From Ipomoea triloba (Eukaryota; Streptophyta; Magnoliopsida; Solanales; Convolvulaceae), in assembly GCF_003576645.1 (NCBI RefSeq), contig NC_044924.1, forward strand, positions 4,791,549-4,855,548: 64,000 nt of DNA, in the 5' to 3' direction. Both the position numbers and the translations under genes were made by a program. Each line of letters starts with the position of its first letter. The stretch's first letter is position 1. Shown here in pieces: positions 1 to 12,347 of this stretch. The notes beneath the pieces are model-generated. The model was not told where the DNA came from. It worked only from the letters and a program-made list of their open reading frames with translations, and did not search any database.

Positions 1-320
1 TTTCAACTTAATGTGCATGAATTTAGCTCTTAAGATGCACAACTTTGATTCATTATGATGAATATCGACTTACATACTCTAGGTGCATAAATTTAAAGTT
101 TAAAGTGCATTATTTTCCATCTTAAGGTGCATAAGTTCGAAACTTAAGGTTCATCAGTTCAGTAATTAAGGTGCATCACTTCGGAACTTAAGGTGCATCA
201 ATTCAGTACTTAAGGTGCATAATTTTGACACTTAAGGTGCATTAGTTCGAGACTTGGGGTGCATAAGTTCGAAGAATTAAGGTGCATAAGTTCAAGGCTT
301 AATGTGCATCAATTCTATTT
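1..320. repeat. 22-bp minisatellite, partly degenerate
   Basis: The unit is close to TTAAGGTGCATAAGTTCGAA and repeats with a 22-bp period; about eight clear consecutive units lie between roughly 130 and 315, and looser copies reach back to base 1. One unit is 23 bp. The array runs off the left edge, so its full length is unknown. It contains no open frame of note. Confidence 0.8.
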
Positions 321-599
321 AAATCCCATTTTTTCCTTTTTCTTTTTATTTTTATTTTATTTTATTTTTAAACTAATTTTAATATTTCATCAACAACTCC
401 TATATAAACGAATCAACTGCAAGTGATAGAGATAATACCTGTAGAAGTACAAAGACTATGTTGAATGAATTCCATAACAACAAAGCCAGATCCACGCATG
501 CATCACGATTCTAATTAATGAAATTATCCAAAATTAAAACAATATTATTTTAGCATTTTATTATTTAATAAATGATAATAAAATAATGCACTCCTAATT

Positions 600-900
600 T
601 CGGAGGGCACTAATAAAGATTTTAAAAATCCTCACGAACAGAAAATTAAACATTCCAAAAAAAAAGGTCATTTTATTTGTTTTTTATTGGAAAAAAACAA
701 TTGATGTAAAACGGAAATGAAATCTTGTGACAAGTCAAAATTTGTTGTATAGATTTTGACCATTTATGTTAAAATTAAAGTTTATACCAATTAGAAAATA
801 ATATATCAATCGATCTGTACATATGCATATGTATTCGTAGATTTGTGTTTTTATATATAACAACCTCTTTAAATTAAAAAAAAATTATAATCATTGATCT
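600..900. repeat. Diverged direct repeat, copy 1 (partner 2185-2450)
   Basis: Shared landmarks in the same order are a run reading AAATCCTCAC, a poly-A/T stretch, TTGGAAAAAA, AATGAAATCT, TTGTATAGATT, TATGCATATGTAT and CTCTTTAAAT. The copy near 2185-2450 has the same series with many substitutions and indels. This suggests an old duplication about 1.57 kb apart, with the orphan exon at 1022-1222 between the copies. I see no transposon ends. Confidence 0.5.
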
Positions 901-1021
901 GAATTTTATATAAAATTCAAATCAAGATTATGAACTATATATGTATATATAATAATTTTCTATAGATATATATAAGGCTACTAATTAGGTTAATGCTTAA
1001 ATTACAACAAATAGTTAATAC

Positions 1022-1222
1022 CTTAGCAAGTTTTGACAAAGCATATTCGCGGTGAGAAGAGGAGTGAAGCAAATGCACTAATTCTTCCGGTGAGGGTTCA
1101 GGTGGGTCAACGGCGGTAGTGAGAATCGGAGTTGTCTGTCGTAATTCCCATGTTGTGGGGTCCACATCAAGCGTTTCTGGCAAATTGATCTTATCCATTT
1201 GAATTCGACGTAGGGTTTTCAA
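1022..1222 (-). CDS. Orphan first exon, possibly CNOT9/Rcd1-like (partial)
   Basis: A 67-codon open exon starts at ATG 1222, or more likely at the second ATG at 1198, and ends at a good donor (AAG followed by GTATTA) at 1022. The segment SPEELVHLLHSSSHREYALSKLAK-like matches in spacing the start of the CCR4-NOT subunit 9 (Rcd1) fold, where an S-E-LV-L motif is followed by R-AL-L-K. That match is from memory and weak. A TATA-like stretch lies near 1329-1345 at a suitable distance upstream. No second exon is visible in the 1,021 bases downstream, which are repeats and AT-rich DNA. Either a long intron leads out of the window or this is a gene fragment. Function unproven. Confidence 0.4.
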
Positions 1223-3664
1223 TGAGAAGAAAAAAGATTTATGAGGAAAAGAAACTAGCTCAACGTCTCAAACTAAGATTACTTTATGTTTACACGGAGA
1301 GAAGAGGCTTGAAATTAAAACTGGAAATGATAATATATTTATAATACAGACATTAAGTGAACGGTGAATGGGAGTGGGGGCAAGGGTGGGGTTGGTAGGG
1401 ACTTTTCATGTGATAAATGTTCACCGAGTTATGTTTAGAATTAACAAATGTAATGCATGCCGTAATCTCGTACACTAAGTAAAACAAAATTTTTAAATTC
1501 AATTCAATTCAAATTCTTGATCACGTGTCTTGTTAATATAATGTTGTCATCCACAACAAAGCATTATAGTTGATCCATCCATTTGGATAGATCAAAAGTT
1601 GAAAGTTGTTGAAAAATAAGAGAAAAATGCGTGGTCAGTTTTATAAATATTACGGAGTACAAAATTAATTTAGAATAAGGATCAAATAGGCCATGGAACT
1701 ACACACAAAATTACAATTGGGTCATCTAACTAAAAAAAAACCTACAATTAGGTCCCTGAACGACACAAAATCATACAATTAAACAAATAATGACATGTTT
1801 ACATGTTGATGGCTGATGTGGCGGTTATCGGATTAACCATTGAGGAACCGTGATGTGCGGATGTGATCAAGTCTTCACTTTTTATACGAAGATCATGTTC
1901 CCATTTGAACTCCCCACCCCCCCCCCCTCCCTCTCTCTCTATGCTCTCATGTAAAAAGTAAGAACTGATTTGATCCATTCTTTTGGATAAATAACATTTA
2001 ATCGTTGTTACAAAATGAAAAAAAAAATGAATTCAATTTTATAAATATTACGAACTTAAGATTTACAATATTTATAAAATTAACTCATTTTTTAATTAAA
2101 ATTCTCAACTATTGATGAACATTAATGGGTAATTAACTTTTTTTTTATAGGAAAATGGGTGATTAACGTTAAGATTTTTATTAATTCAGATTTTGAAAAT
2201 CCTCACAAACAAAAACCAATCATAATGTTAACGTTAAACATTTTTTTTTCAAAAAAAGTTTACTTTAATTGGCTTTTCTTGGAAAAAAGAAATGCATGAA
2301 TAAAGGAAAATGAAATCTAATGATGACCGGTCAGTCAAGATTTATTGTATAGATTATTAAAATCTATACGTATGCATATGTATGTGTCTAGGCATGTGTG
2401 TCAGTCTCTTTAAATCAAATATTAAAATCATTAATATGATTATGAAATGATTTTCTTTAGTACTAACTCTAATATATTGTAATATCCATTCATTTAAACT
2501 TTCTCAATCCGACTTCATGACTTTCCATTTAGAAGAGTCACTACATGCTACTTGACCACATTGACATGATTTTGAAACATTATTTGAGTAGCGTTTTAAA
2601 ATAAATTATTTTAAACTCATTATATTTTTACCAAATAGAATTTATGGATTATTTGTAGTTTAAAATAAATTATAAGTTTTATTAAATAGAACTGTGGATT
2701 AACATGAATGGCTTTGTTTGTGTAAAGCGGTCAAAGTTTAGAGTTTGGGTTTCATGAATTCTTTGAACCACTATACTCTCGGCCTTATTTAACTGAATAT
2801 GTAAAAGTCACGTGATCTGATTTTATATAATTTCTAGTTCTTTTGTCAGTCCTATCATTTGTGTTATATTTATTTTTAAACAAAAAAATTAAATTAAAAA
2901 TTATATTTCTCCCTTCGTACTACTTTTAGAGCTTGATTTTGACTGATTTATTTATACTCACTAAAGAAGGCTTCAATATATTAACATATAAAATTGCTAT
3001 TTTTTACCATAAAAATGATGCCAAGTTTTCAATTGGTGAAGATTATACATGCATGACTTCTTTCTGGTTGTATACTCCATCCTCTATATTAAGATTGGAC
3101 ATAACCATTTTCAATATTGAGATTAGGCCAAGGCATTAATCTAATGAATGAGAAATTATTTTTACATTTTTATTCACTTCTAATTATTCAGCTTTGGTGA
3201 CATTTCTACATATAATTCTCAACTATCAATCTTCTTTTTTATTATCGTGCACGTTCTAATTTCAAGTAATGTTTGGCCAGAAAACTCGACAGAATGAATA
3301 AAACTAATAAGATATTTAAAATCAATGGACTAATAATGAAAAAAGAATTGATAATAAAAAACTATCAGTGATATCATATTAAAAAAAATATACTGATAAA
3401 ATATGCCACATCCTCGAATCAATAAAGATTTCCAAAACAACTCATTTGATCTCTCTTTCTCACCCCCTTTCTGCCTGTCTCTCCACATACAAAAGTAAAA
3501 TGGGAGTTTCTCCATGACTGCATACAAAATAAAGCAACCAATGGACCCACTATGGTACAACTACAGAACAAAACAACCCTGTTTAAGTGCTAGATGGAAT
3601 ACACCGAATGAGAATCCACATTGCAGTAAGTTCAGACACAGTATATGGAACAAGAATCAAGAAC
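1223..3664. other. Intergenic DNA with repeat remnants
   Basis: I see no supported gene. The stretch holds a piece near 1680-1800 resembling one arm of the long-TIR MITE at 57026-57391 (the words AATAGGCCAT and ACAATTGGGTC), a C/T run at 1912-1940, copy 2 of the diverged repeat at about 2185-2450, and a SINE-like fragment on the minus strand near 2510-2570 with the family word GTGGTCAAGTAGCAT. Confidence 0.5.
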
Positions 3665-6600
3665 TCAATCCTGTTTTGGGGGAATACAGAGATTGCTCTC
3701 TAGCATGAAAGAGAGATCATGCATCTGTGAGAACAGACTTTCTATATCAGTGTTTGACTGGATTGATGTATTCAAAGTGTCTCCACCCATCACAGATGTA
3801 TTGAAAATGTCTTCGTCCACTACATCTTTTCCAGCACCGTCACCGAGATTGCTTTTAGCATCTGCTATGCTGAAGAAGTAAGAGATGATTTAAGAAGGGT
3901 GATCGAACATTAAGGGTACAAGAAATAGACAATCATTGAAATATCCTCAATTACAGCCACTTATCACAGCAAACAGTGGTAGCCTCTCATAGAGGATCTT
4001 TCAAGTCTTATAGAATATTTCAAGAGAAACTAGAACTGAAAAATCATAATTCAGTCTAGAACCTCAGATCAAAGAAATTACAGAGAGCATTTTTTAAGTT
4101 ACAGTATGAAAACACAAACTGCAAAATTTTAATTCACATGCAGAAATATATATTGCAGATAAAGAACGATCACAGATCTGAGCTTCATGAGAAGCATCAT
4201 AAGCCAAAAACGATTCAATCCAGAGCAAAGTGCATAATTGCACATATTGAAGAATTTGATTGTATTTCTAAACAATTCATGAACCACATCAACCAATAAC
4301 ATCATTTCTTTTTAATTATTGTGATACATAAAGCTAAAAAGAATGATGCCAAGCCTCACTGTAGAATAAAATGAGTGAATTCCCTTTATCATTAAGCCTC
4401 AAAGGATAAAAGAACCAAGGAGTTGCACTTGAATGCTGCTTATTATCATTTATCAGTATGTTCCCCTTCATACCAAACCCCAAAACTCTTGAAGTGAGAC
4501 AAATGAATCATTCTTTAAATATCTCCATAGCATCAAAACAATGGATCAATATTTTTTGTGATTTAGTAAGCATGTTCAACATTGCATCTCCTGTCATGTA
4601 TTCATGATTCAAACCTAACAGAGTGGTCCTTTAAGTTTCTGAACACATGTTTTCATTTAATATATATCATATGGCTTTATGCATTTAGAGCTATATCTAT
4701 GCAGCTATCAGAGGTAAAGCTTGAAACTGAAAAAGTCATATTCCAAGATCTATTGAACACAACGAATGTTATAAATTTAGGGAAAGTAACACAAAAAGTT
4801 ATAACCAAAGAGATTTATCTAATCGAAATTACCATAAAATATCATAGACTTGGTAATGTGAGGTTAATTCCATGATCTGTTAGACCCATTGATGTAACAT
4901 AGACATGTGATAATACCTTTAAGTATAAACATCAGAAACAAATGAGTTATCTTGACGCAAACCATCCAAAAGAAATCTAATTCATGACTTGATAAGAATA
5001 CAATGAATATATTATGATAGTAACCAAATGAATACTGATCAAGGTAAAAACTCTACCACCTAGAAGCTTGAATATTGCAATTATAACTCATGGCAGGAAC
5101 TTTTATTTTAGTAAGTAGCATGTGAGAAATTTTAAAAGAACAGCACTTATGCACAACTTCAAAATGAGTGATGATTCAAAAATTTAATCTGAGAGCATCT
5201 ACGAACCTGTCCAACGGATGATCTTGCCAAATAGTCTTAGCCCCTGCTTCCGAAATGCTTTCCGTATGGTGCGAACTGGAAAAGTGATCTGAATGTGAAA
5301 AGCTGCTAAAATCCATATCATCAAACTTGCTAGGGCAAAACAAGTTTAATTCTGAAGTGTTCTCCAAAGCATCAACAACGTGATTATCATTTTGTGTCCC
5401 TGCCTTTGCCTGAGACTCTTTTATGGCTGTTGAAGCCGTAAAATCATTCCAATCATAAAAAATACCCCCACCCACATTCATTGCATCATAATTAGGTGCA
5501 GTGGCATTATCAGATACCAAAGTGTCCAAAGGAAAATCAACCTGATTATCATTTTGTGTGATTCCCTTTCCCAGAGGATCTTTCACAGTACTTGAACTGG
5601 TAAAATCATTCCAGTCATCAAAGGAATCTTCATCTATGTTTGTTGCATCGGGTTTAGGTGCACTGGCAACAATGGTTGGCCACTGGCTATCTTGAAACCA
5701 GTCAGTTATTGGAGTGTTCAAATTATTTTGTTGTTGAGAATCATTCACTCCAACCATTGGGTCAAATGACCCTTTTTGCTCGAAAGCTTCAGTAGTTGCA
5801 TTACTCCACAAGTCATCAGAACTCCACTTACTCACTTCATGAAATGCTACTGACTCATCCCCCTTTTTACTTTCATTCAAGTCTTTGCCACTTCCAAAGA
5901 TGGAATCGATGTCTGTAGAAACATCATTTTGTGTGGTTGCCTTACCCAGGGGATCTTTGACAGTACTTGAACTGGTAAAATCATTCCAGTCATCAAAGGA
6001 ATCTTCATCTATGTTTGTTGCATTGGGATTGGGTGCACTGACAACATTGGTTGGGAACTGGTTATCTTGAAACCAGTCATCAATTATTGGAGTGTTCACA
6101 CTATTTTGTTGTTGAGAATCATTCACTTCAACCTTTCGGTCAAATGTCCCTTTTTGCTCGAAAGCTTCAGTAGTTGCATTATTCCCCAAGTCATCAGAAC
6201 TCCCATTACTCACTTCATTAAATGCTGCTGACTCATCCCTCGTTTTACTTTCATTCAAGACTTTGCTACTTCCAAAGATGGAATCCATTTCTGCAGAAAG
6301 ATCAACTGCAGAACTTACAAAAGCATTAGATGAATTGGAATTCCCAACTTGACTTTCAGAATCAACTGTAGAACCAAATACAGGGTCAGATGTCTTAGAA
6401 ACACTCTGAGTTCCAGAATCAGCAGACCTAAAATCTGCCTCCCATCCGGAAAAATCATCAGTTTTGTTGTTTTGAGATGTGGTGACAGCTGGTTGGAAGG
6501 ATTGAACATTCTGAAACAAACTATAATCAGGAGTAGCAACAGTTTTAGCTATTTCATTTTCAACTGGGTATGATGTAGCAAGCTGTTTACAAGAAGTATT

Positions 6601-8128
6601 ATCACACTTTGGTCTACAAAAAAAATTGTCAAGGTCAATCCCAGTATAATTCAAAGAACTATTGCCCTGTTGTGTCTCCTTGCTTGCACCATTAATCTCT
6701 GACTGCTGCACACTGAATAATCTTATTTTGAGATCTAAGAGCTCAGACAAGCAAATGTTATCCTTTGGTGTACTGTGCCTTCTGTTCGCCTCAGTCTTTT
6801 CACCCTTTTCACTAGGTGTCCCAACCTTTTCCTGCAAACCAATAGCACTGTCACTAGAATCAAGTTTAAAACTGGTTTGCAAAGCAAATGCCTAAATGAG
6901 CAATAAAAATGTGAAACAACTCAAACATGATAATCAAAAGAAAAATAACAAAGTAGATGTGAAATATTTAACTAGACTTTCTTCATTAACAAGTTCCCAT
7001 AGTATAGACCTCTCATGTAGCTTCTTTCTAATGGAGCAGAGAGGAAGGATGAACCCTTCCCTGAAATAAATTTGTGCACCTATTCGTGTCTGGGTAGCTT
7101 CTCAGTTTCAAATCATTGTAGTTCTATATTTGCTAATAGTTTCATTTTCAGCAGTGAATCATAAGCCGTTAATTTCAAAAGGTTCTTTTCTGCTTGTTCA
7201 TTTAAAGAAAATCAGTTCAGCTTAGCCCAATCCATACCCCACCAACTCACAGCCTTTTCCCTAATGGTCATGACTTAATACACTGCTTATTAAACCAGTT
7301 GAACAAATGCCGGAGTTATAAAATCTCCTTCAACAGGAAACTCAAACTTCAACAGCCACATTGCTAAAGACTTCATGTATCCATCAACAGCTTGACCAAG
7401 GAAGTTTGTGAGAGAAGATTCAAAGCCACAATTTATTCCCAGGATCACATGACTCTCCTCCTATAGTTCTATAAGCAACAAACTCAAACAAAGAATACCC
7501 CCACCCCACCCTTCCCAAAAAACAGGATGAACAAATCAGCTAAACCACACATCTCTAATCTAGTTACAAGGTTTCTGGTTTCACACATCCATAGCATTTC
7601 CAATGAAATAATACCACTGTAATGAATAGAACAAGCCTCCATTATGCCAACATCTTAAATTGCATATCAAAAAAACCTAATGAATATGTGAATCTACTCT
7701 AAGAGTCTAAGCTATGTGCAACATGTCAAACACAATCTACACCTCGTGGACATTACGAGCAATTGGAGCAAAACAGCCTATGGAAACCATTGACATACCG
7801 ATCCATCAAGGAGAAGTGACTGGAGCAACCAGCGATAGCTAACAGTGGAGTTGAAGGAAATGGGATCAGGCACAGAAGCGTCATCGCTCTGGTGCAGTTT
7901 CTGGCCGCAATATACGCAAATCACAGACTGCAGCCCTCTAAGAAGCCGCCCTCGGCAGTGCTTGCAACGGAGGTCCGGCGGCGAAGCGTCGAATGTGGCG
8001 ACGGCGGCGGAGACAGAAGGCAAGGGTGAGAGGGTCCGGTCATCGGGATCGTACTCCGGTAGCCCGGATTCCTTCCGCGTCAGGATCTGGACTTGCCGGA
8101 TCAGATCAGTTGGGAGGTCGTATGACAT
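3665..8128 (-). CDS. Uncharacterised plant protein, zinc-ribbon-like N-terminus, 739 aa
   Basis: Three exons read as complement(3665..3869, 5207..6891, 7799..8128); phases match across both introns. Exon 1 (residues 1-110) holds two CxxC pairs, C55/C58 (RCKHCRG) and C71/C74 (CVYCGQK), as in a small zinc ribbon. Exon 2 encodes a long acidic, Ser/Asn-rich, probably disordered region of about 560 residues. It carries an internal tandem duplication of exactly 375 bp (125 codons) and three DWNDF motifs, a WxxF form. The last exon ends with the block SQMHDLSFMLESNL, which looks structured and conserved. I recall plant proteins with this N- and C-terminal pairing but no established function. WxxF motifs bind clathrin-adaptor ear domains in other proteins, so a trafficking link is possible but speculative. 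Intron 2 (3870-5206) shows no gene. Confidence 0.8.
5565..6320 (-). repeat. Tandem 375-bp coding duplication
   Basis: The two copies lie inside exon 2 of the 739-aa gene. The marker GGATCTTT followed by ACAGTACTTG occurs at 5576 and 5951, exactly 375 bp apart. Each copy encodes in order a SIFGS block, an ATTEAFEQKG block, NDSQQQN, WFQD, ATNIDEDSFDDWNDF and KDPLGK. A third, more diverged half-unit (YDWNDFTAS) lies on the C-terminal side. Frame is kept throughout. Confidence 0.85.
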
Positions 8129-8674
8129 TTGGGGAAGTTACAGATTATGATGGCATCTAATTGTTAGGGTTTTCAGTATATCCTTATAAAGCTCCCAGCT
8201 ATGGCTTCGTCTTCGTAGTTTTACTCCGAATTCAGAAATCACCGACGGACTAAATGCATATACGAGATTGAGCAGACAGGTATATCATTCACGCCTAAAC
8301 TTTATGCTTCCAGTTATGATACTGGATAAGATAATTACCGTACAATAACTCAGAAAAATCTAATGAGAATGAAAAATCCCATCAACTTGTTGAATGAAAA
8401 TGAAAATAACAAGCTTCATTTGAATATACTGTTCGTTATTATACTATCAAGATAAAACAATGTTTCAAAAAATCAATATAAAACAAAATTAAAAATTTTT
8501 TACAAAATTATTTCTTTCTTTACAGTATATGTTTTTAAATAAGATACAAATTATTCGATATGAGTGCTCATTTAGAATGATAACTGAAGTATCACCACAC
8601 TACATAATAATTAGCAAATAAAAATAGATTTCTTAAAATAACCTAGGTACTTTTTTCTAATGTATATATATATA
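8129..8674. other. Upstream region of the 739-aa gene and AT-rich spacer
   Basis: The first ~120 bases should hold the 5' UTR and core promoter of the minus-strand gene ending at 8128. The remainder is AT-rich with no open frame of interest and ends in a short TA run that borders the Helitron. Confidence 0.4.
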
Positions 8675-11600
8675 TCTACTATACTAATAAGAGCCAAAGA
8701 GAGTTAGGCCTAAAATGGGTATAAAAAATGGCGGTCAAATTATTTAATCAAATTGATGGTTCAGATGAATTATTTAATCAAATAGATGGTTAAGATAATT
8801 CAGATTAATATTATTAATAGAGATTACCTAATTTAACCTTACTTTTATGATTATCCGTTAAGTTTTCGTTAAATATTCTCTTCTCCGATAATATTCCGTT
8901 AACTTTTAACTTATCCATTAATTTTTATAAAAAAGGTCTTAGGTTCGAACCTCATCTCAATCAAATTTGACATAATTAAGTTTCTCACTCTATTTTACTC
9001 TTATTAAATTAAATAAATTAGTAGCTACAATACATATGTATTTCTTTAATTTATATTTTTTTTTTTTCGAAGATAAACGTAGCTATTCCATTAATTCATA
9101 ACATAAAACGTTTACATCAATTATCAATGAAATGGTAAACCATTCTTTACAGTCAGACATAGAAACAACTTTTCTAACTATGCTATAGAAAACTTGAATC
9201 GCAGACTGTTTCATAACTATGAAGCTATGCTCCTTCAGGAAGCTTAAAGCTTCTTCAAAGATCTGGGTCTTCGTCATCATTCTTTTTTGCTCGCCCAGGA
9301 TAAGATCAACACTTGTCGAAACCAAACTAAACGATTTATGCTAATGAAAATGAAAAGCTCGTGAAAGTAACGAGAGGAAAAATGCTCGTGAAACTAACGA
9401 GAGGAAAACACAATAATAGAGAAAAAAAAAGTGGGTAAAGTCAAAGTAGGGTTAGGAGTTCAAGACTACCAACACAAACCCCAATACCTACCAACTATTA
9501 TTTTATTCAAAGGGAGAGAAAACGGAAGAAGAAGATCTGTGGCGGTGGTCGGAGGCGGACGGAACTACGACGATGCTCAGGGCGGAAGAAGAGCGAGAGC
9601 AAACATGGAAGGTGACCAAAACCGCCGGCTCAAAGCTCTATTAGAGCTCCGGCCGGAGGCCGGCGGTGGAAGCCGAAGTTGAGCAGCAGAGAAAGGCGTT
9701 TCATTTTAGAGAGAAAAGGGAGGCAACATTCCTTTAATTTAGAATTACGTATCTACAATACCTTTATTTGAAAAAATTATTCATTATCAAAAAATTAAAT
9801 TAAATAAGAGAAATAATTTTATTAGTTATATTGTCTTTATTTTCTCTCCTGCAAATATTCTTTACATTCAAATTTATCAATTGATATTCATTACATTGTC
9901 CATTATTTTATTTTTACAATATAATTAAATATCAAAGTTATAGTACAAAATAATGTTATATATTTATTTAGCAAGTATTTTATTAATACTATGAAAAAAA
10001 ATTAAAATAATTTGAACCTAATTATATTAACTACTTGGGGATTGGTTGACAAAGAAAGTACTCGAATAATAACCCAACAAATTGAAGCGGAATCACTCTA
10101 TTTTACTCTTATTAAATTAAATAAACTGTAGTTACACAAAAAAATGGTACATATGTATTTCTTTAATACCATGAAAAAAAATAAAAAGAATAGTTTGAAA
10201 CCAATCATATTAACTACTTGCAGGATTTGTTGACAATGAAAGTACTCAAATAACCCATTACCCACCAAATTGAAGCGAGGAACTACCTTTTAATATATTT
10301 GGAATACATAATACTTTAAATTTTCAAATTTTTATTAATTTATTTAATCTTTTTTCTTAAACTAGGGATTTCTTTATGCTACCAACAATAATTATTGAAC
10401 CAAATGAACCCCAAGCAGAACACCTAAAGGAAAGTCCATAGCTTTTATATCATAATCTCATTGCATGACGTTGTTATCTATGCTACCAACAATAACCGAA
10501 TTGCAAATAACACACTACCAACAAAAAGGAAGAGAACAAATAGTAAAGATGAAGACAATGACAATGCTACCAATTTGTTTATTTATTCACATAATCCCCA
10601 TGGACACTGATGTTGTATTCAAAGAAGCCTGTTTAATGTATTCATGGGGTGAGTTGCCCCATATTTCGTTGAAGTTCCAATCTACGAAGTTTGTCGATTT
10701 TTTTTTTCCTGAATGAACTTTAGTTGTGGAGGATCTGTGTTCCCAAAGTTTTGCCTGAGGCATTATGTAGATTTTTATTTTTTTATTTCACGAGAGTTGT
10801 TCAACTTATGGAGTATATTTCTTCTACTCCTGAACTTTGATCTCTGAATTCTGGCTTAATCCAAAGGTAAACTGCCGTAATTTGTTTAACCAAGGGATAA
10901 ATTTTGAAATTTTTAATGTGAATGCCATTTCATAGGAAATATATGTATGGTGTTGATAACATTATATGATATGATATTATGAATTATGATGTTCGGCGTG
11001 CACCCATTCTAATTGTATATTTGTATGTAATAATTTGTTTAAATTCTGCCATTAAAAAAAAAGGTGTCAATTGTATGTAATAAGTTTAAATTCTTGTCAT
11101 AAAAATTTTGCCGAAAAATACCTATGACCAACTTTTTCTTTAGTAATACGGAGTATATATTTTATAATTGAGCTCTAATATTTGAAAAGGTTTATATATT
11201 TTAGATTCTCTTTAAAAACAAATTTTAAATGTTTAATTGGATACAATAATAATAATGTTAGCATGTTAATATTCTAGTAAAATTGCTTAATATTGTAATT
11301 TATTAAGCATATAAGCAAAGTTTGATTACGATTTCAATCTATTTTAATTTGAAAGGGAAACAAAAAAAAAGGCACTCCGCTATTTAAAAGCATTATACAA
11401 AACTGATATTTTATTTTATATATTCAACTTTTAAAAGATTCAATTATAGTATGTTTGTGAGATTTCATCGACTTACGAAATAAATGTGTTAAATAATTAA
11501 TACTCCGTATAATAATAAGCCAAACTTAAATACATGTGATAATAGGAAGTGCAATCCCATTAATATATCATTTTTAGACCAAATATTTAGACTATCGATT

Positions 11601-11823
11601 TTACAAGGTTGCAAACATTTATTATAGTAATAATTATAATTAATTTTCTATATTATCTTGGATTCATATACTTTGAGTTAGATTTTTAAATAAAAAAATT
11701 CAACATTCAATTACCCATGTATAAACTTCTCCTATATAATCTTGCATTGATATACTTTCAAATATTTATTTAAATATAAACATTGGGCATTAACCCATTC
11801 GCGCAATGAGCGTATAAAACTAG
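8675..11823 (+). mobile_element. Non-autonomous Helitron, 3.15 kb, carrying foreign fragments
   Basis: The 5' end reads TCTACTATACTAATAAGAG after an A. The 3' end has a short GC hairpin (CGCGCAATGAGCG) and then CTAG followed by T. This fits the Helitron rule TC...CTRR inserted between A and T. A second element with the same 3' signature ends at 46622. No Rep/helicase gene is present, so it is non-autonomous. The body holds three foreign-looking parts: a minus-strand frame near 9083-9325 next to a poly-T run, a GC-rich segment at about 9525-9700, and 10571-11566, a near-identical copy of the TOP1 downstream region. Internal direct repeats link 8980-9055 with 10092-10168. The ends were judged by eye. 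Confidence 0.7.
10571..11566 (+). repeat. Copy A of TOP1 3'-flank segment, inside the Helitron
   Basis: This matches 19546-20540 base for base apart from three differences I can find: C/T in AAAAG(C/T)ATTATAC, one extra T near AAAAGATTCAATT, and C/T in TTCAT(C/T)GACTT. Homology starts at CAATTTGTTTATT and stops after CCCATTAATAT. The copy includes the 3' UTR of TOP1 and most of the spacer before CAP-H, but no TOP1 coding sequence. Confidence 0.95.
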
Positions 11824-11827
11824 TTAA

Positions 11828-12095
11828 TACTAATAAGAGTCAAAGAGAGTCAAAAATGGCGGTCAAATTATTTAATCAAATTGATGGTTCAGATGAATTA
11901 TTTAATCAAATAAATGGTTAAGATAATTCAGATTAATATTATTAATAGAGATGACCTAATTTAACCTTACTTTTATGATTATCTGTTAAGTGTTTCGTTA
12001 AATATTCTCTTATCGGTTAATATTCCGTTAACTTTTAACTTACCCATTAATTTCTATAAGAAATGTCTTAGGTTCGAATCTCATCTCAATCAAAA
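11828..12095 (+). mobile_element. Truncated second Helitron 5' end, head-to-tail with the first
   Basis: The sequence repeats 8682-8965: TACTAATAAGAG, GGCGGTCAAATTATTTAATC, TAACCTTACTTTTATGATTA, and a final GTCTTAGGTTCGAA(C/T)CTCATCTC. It starts four bases after the CTAG end of the first Helitron but lacks the leading TCTACTA. No CTRR end is visible beyond it. A related Helitron may have been the insertion target, or a tandem unit may have been cut short. Confidence 0.6.
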
Positions 12096-12101
12096 TGGGT
12101 A

Positions 12102-12347
12102 GAAAGTTTTCATTTTCAATACTAAAAATACACAATTCAATGTCGTTTAGGACTAGATCGGCCTTACAAGGTCAACCATGATCCATAGTATAACATCTAG
12201 CTCAATTCATAACATGATTGACATCTCTAGTGATTCAAATTGTCATTTTGCAGCATGTATAGATTGATGAGTGATAACCTTGTAAGGCGGATCTGGTCTT
12301 AAATGACATTGAATTGTGTATCTTTAATATTAAAATTGGAAACTTTC
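12102..12347. mobile_element. MITE with ~70-bp terminal inverted repeats
   Basis: The left arm starts GAAAGTTTTCATTTTCAATA and continues through ACACAATTCAATGTC to CCTTACAAGGT. The right arm is its inverted, slightly diverged copy, ending in GAAACTTTC-like sequence at 12347. The arms are about 70 bp with a ~100-bp centre. I could not define a target-site duplication. Confidence 0.65.

Noticed and set aside
9083..9325. 80-codon minus-strand frame
   Set aside because: I do not recognise it. The adjacent poly-T suggests a retroposed fragment within the Helitron, not an active gene.
9431..9682. Gly/Arg-rich 83-codon frame
   Set aside because: It sits in a short GC-rich fragment inside the Helitron, with no recognisable domain and no ATG context; it is more likely a captured gene piece than a gene.
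10465..10716. 83-codon frame in the Helitron
   Set aside because: Most of it is the copied TOP1 3' UTR, and the same peptide appears at the source locus out of frame with TOP1.
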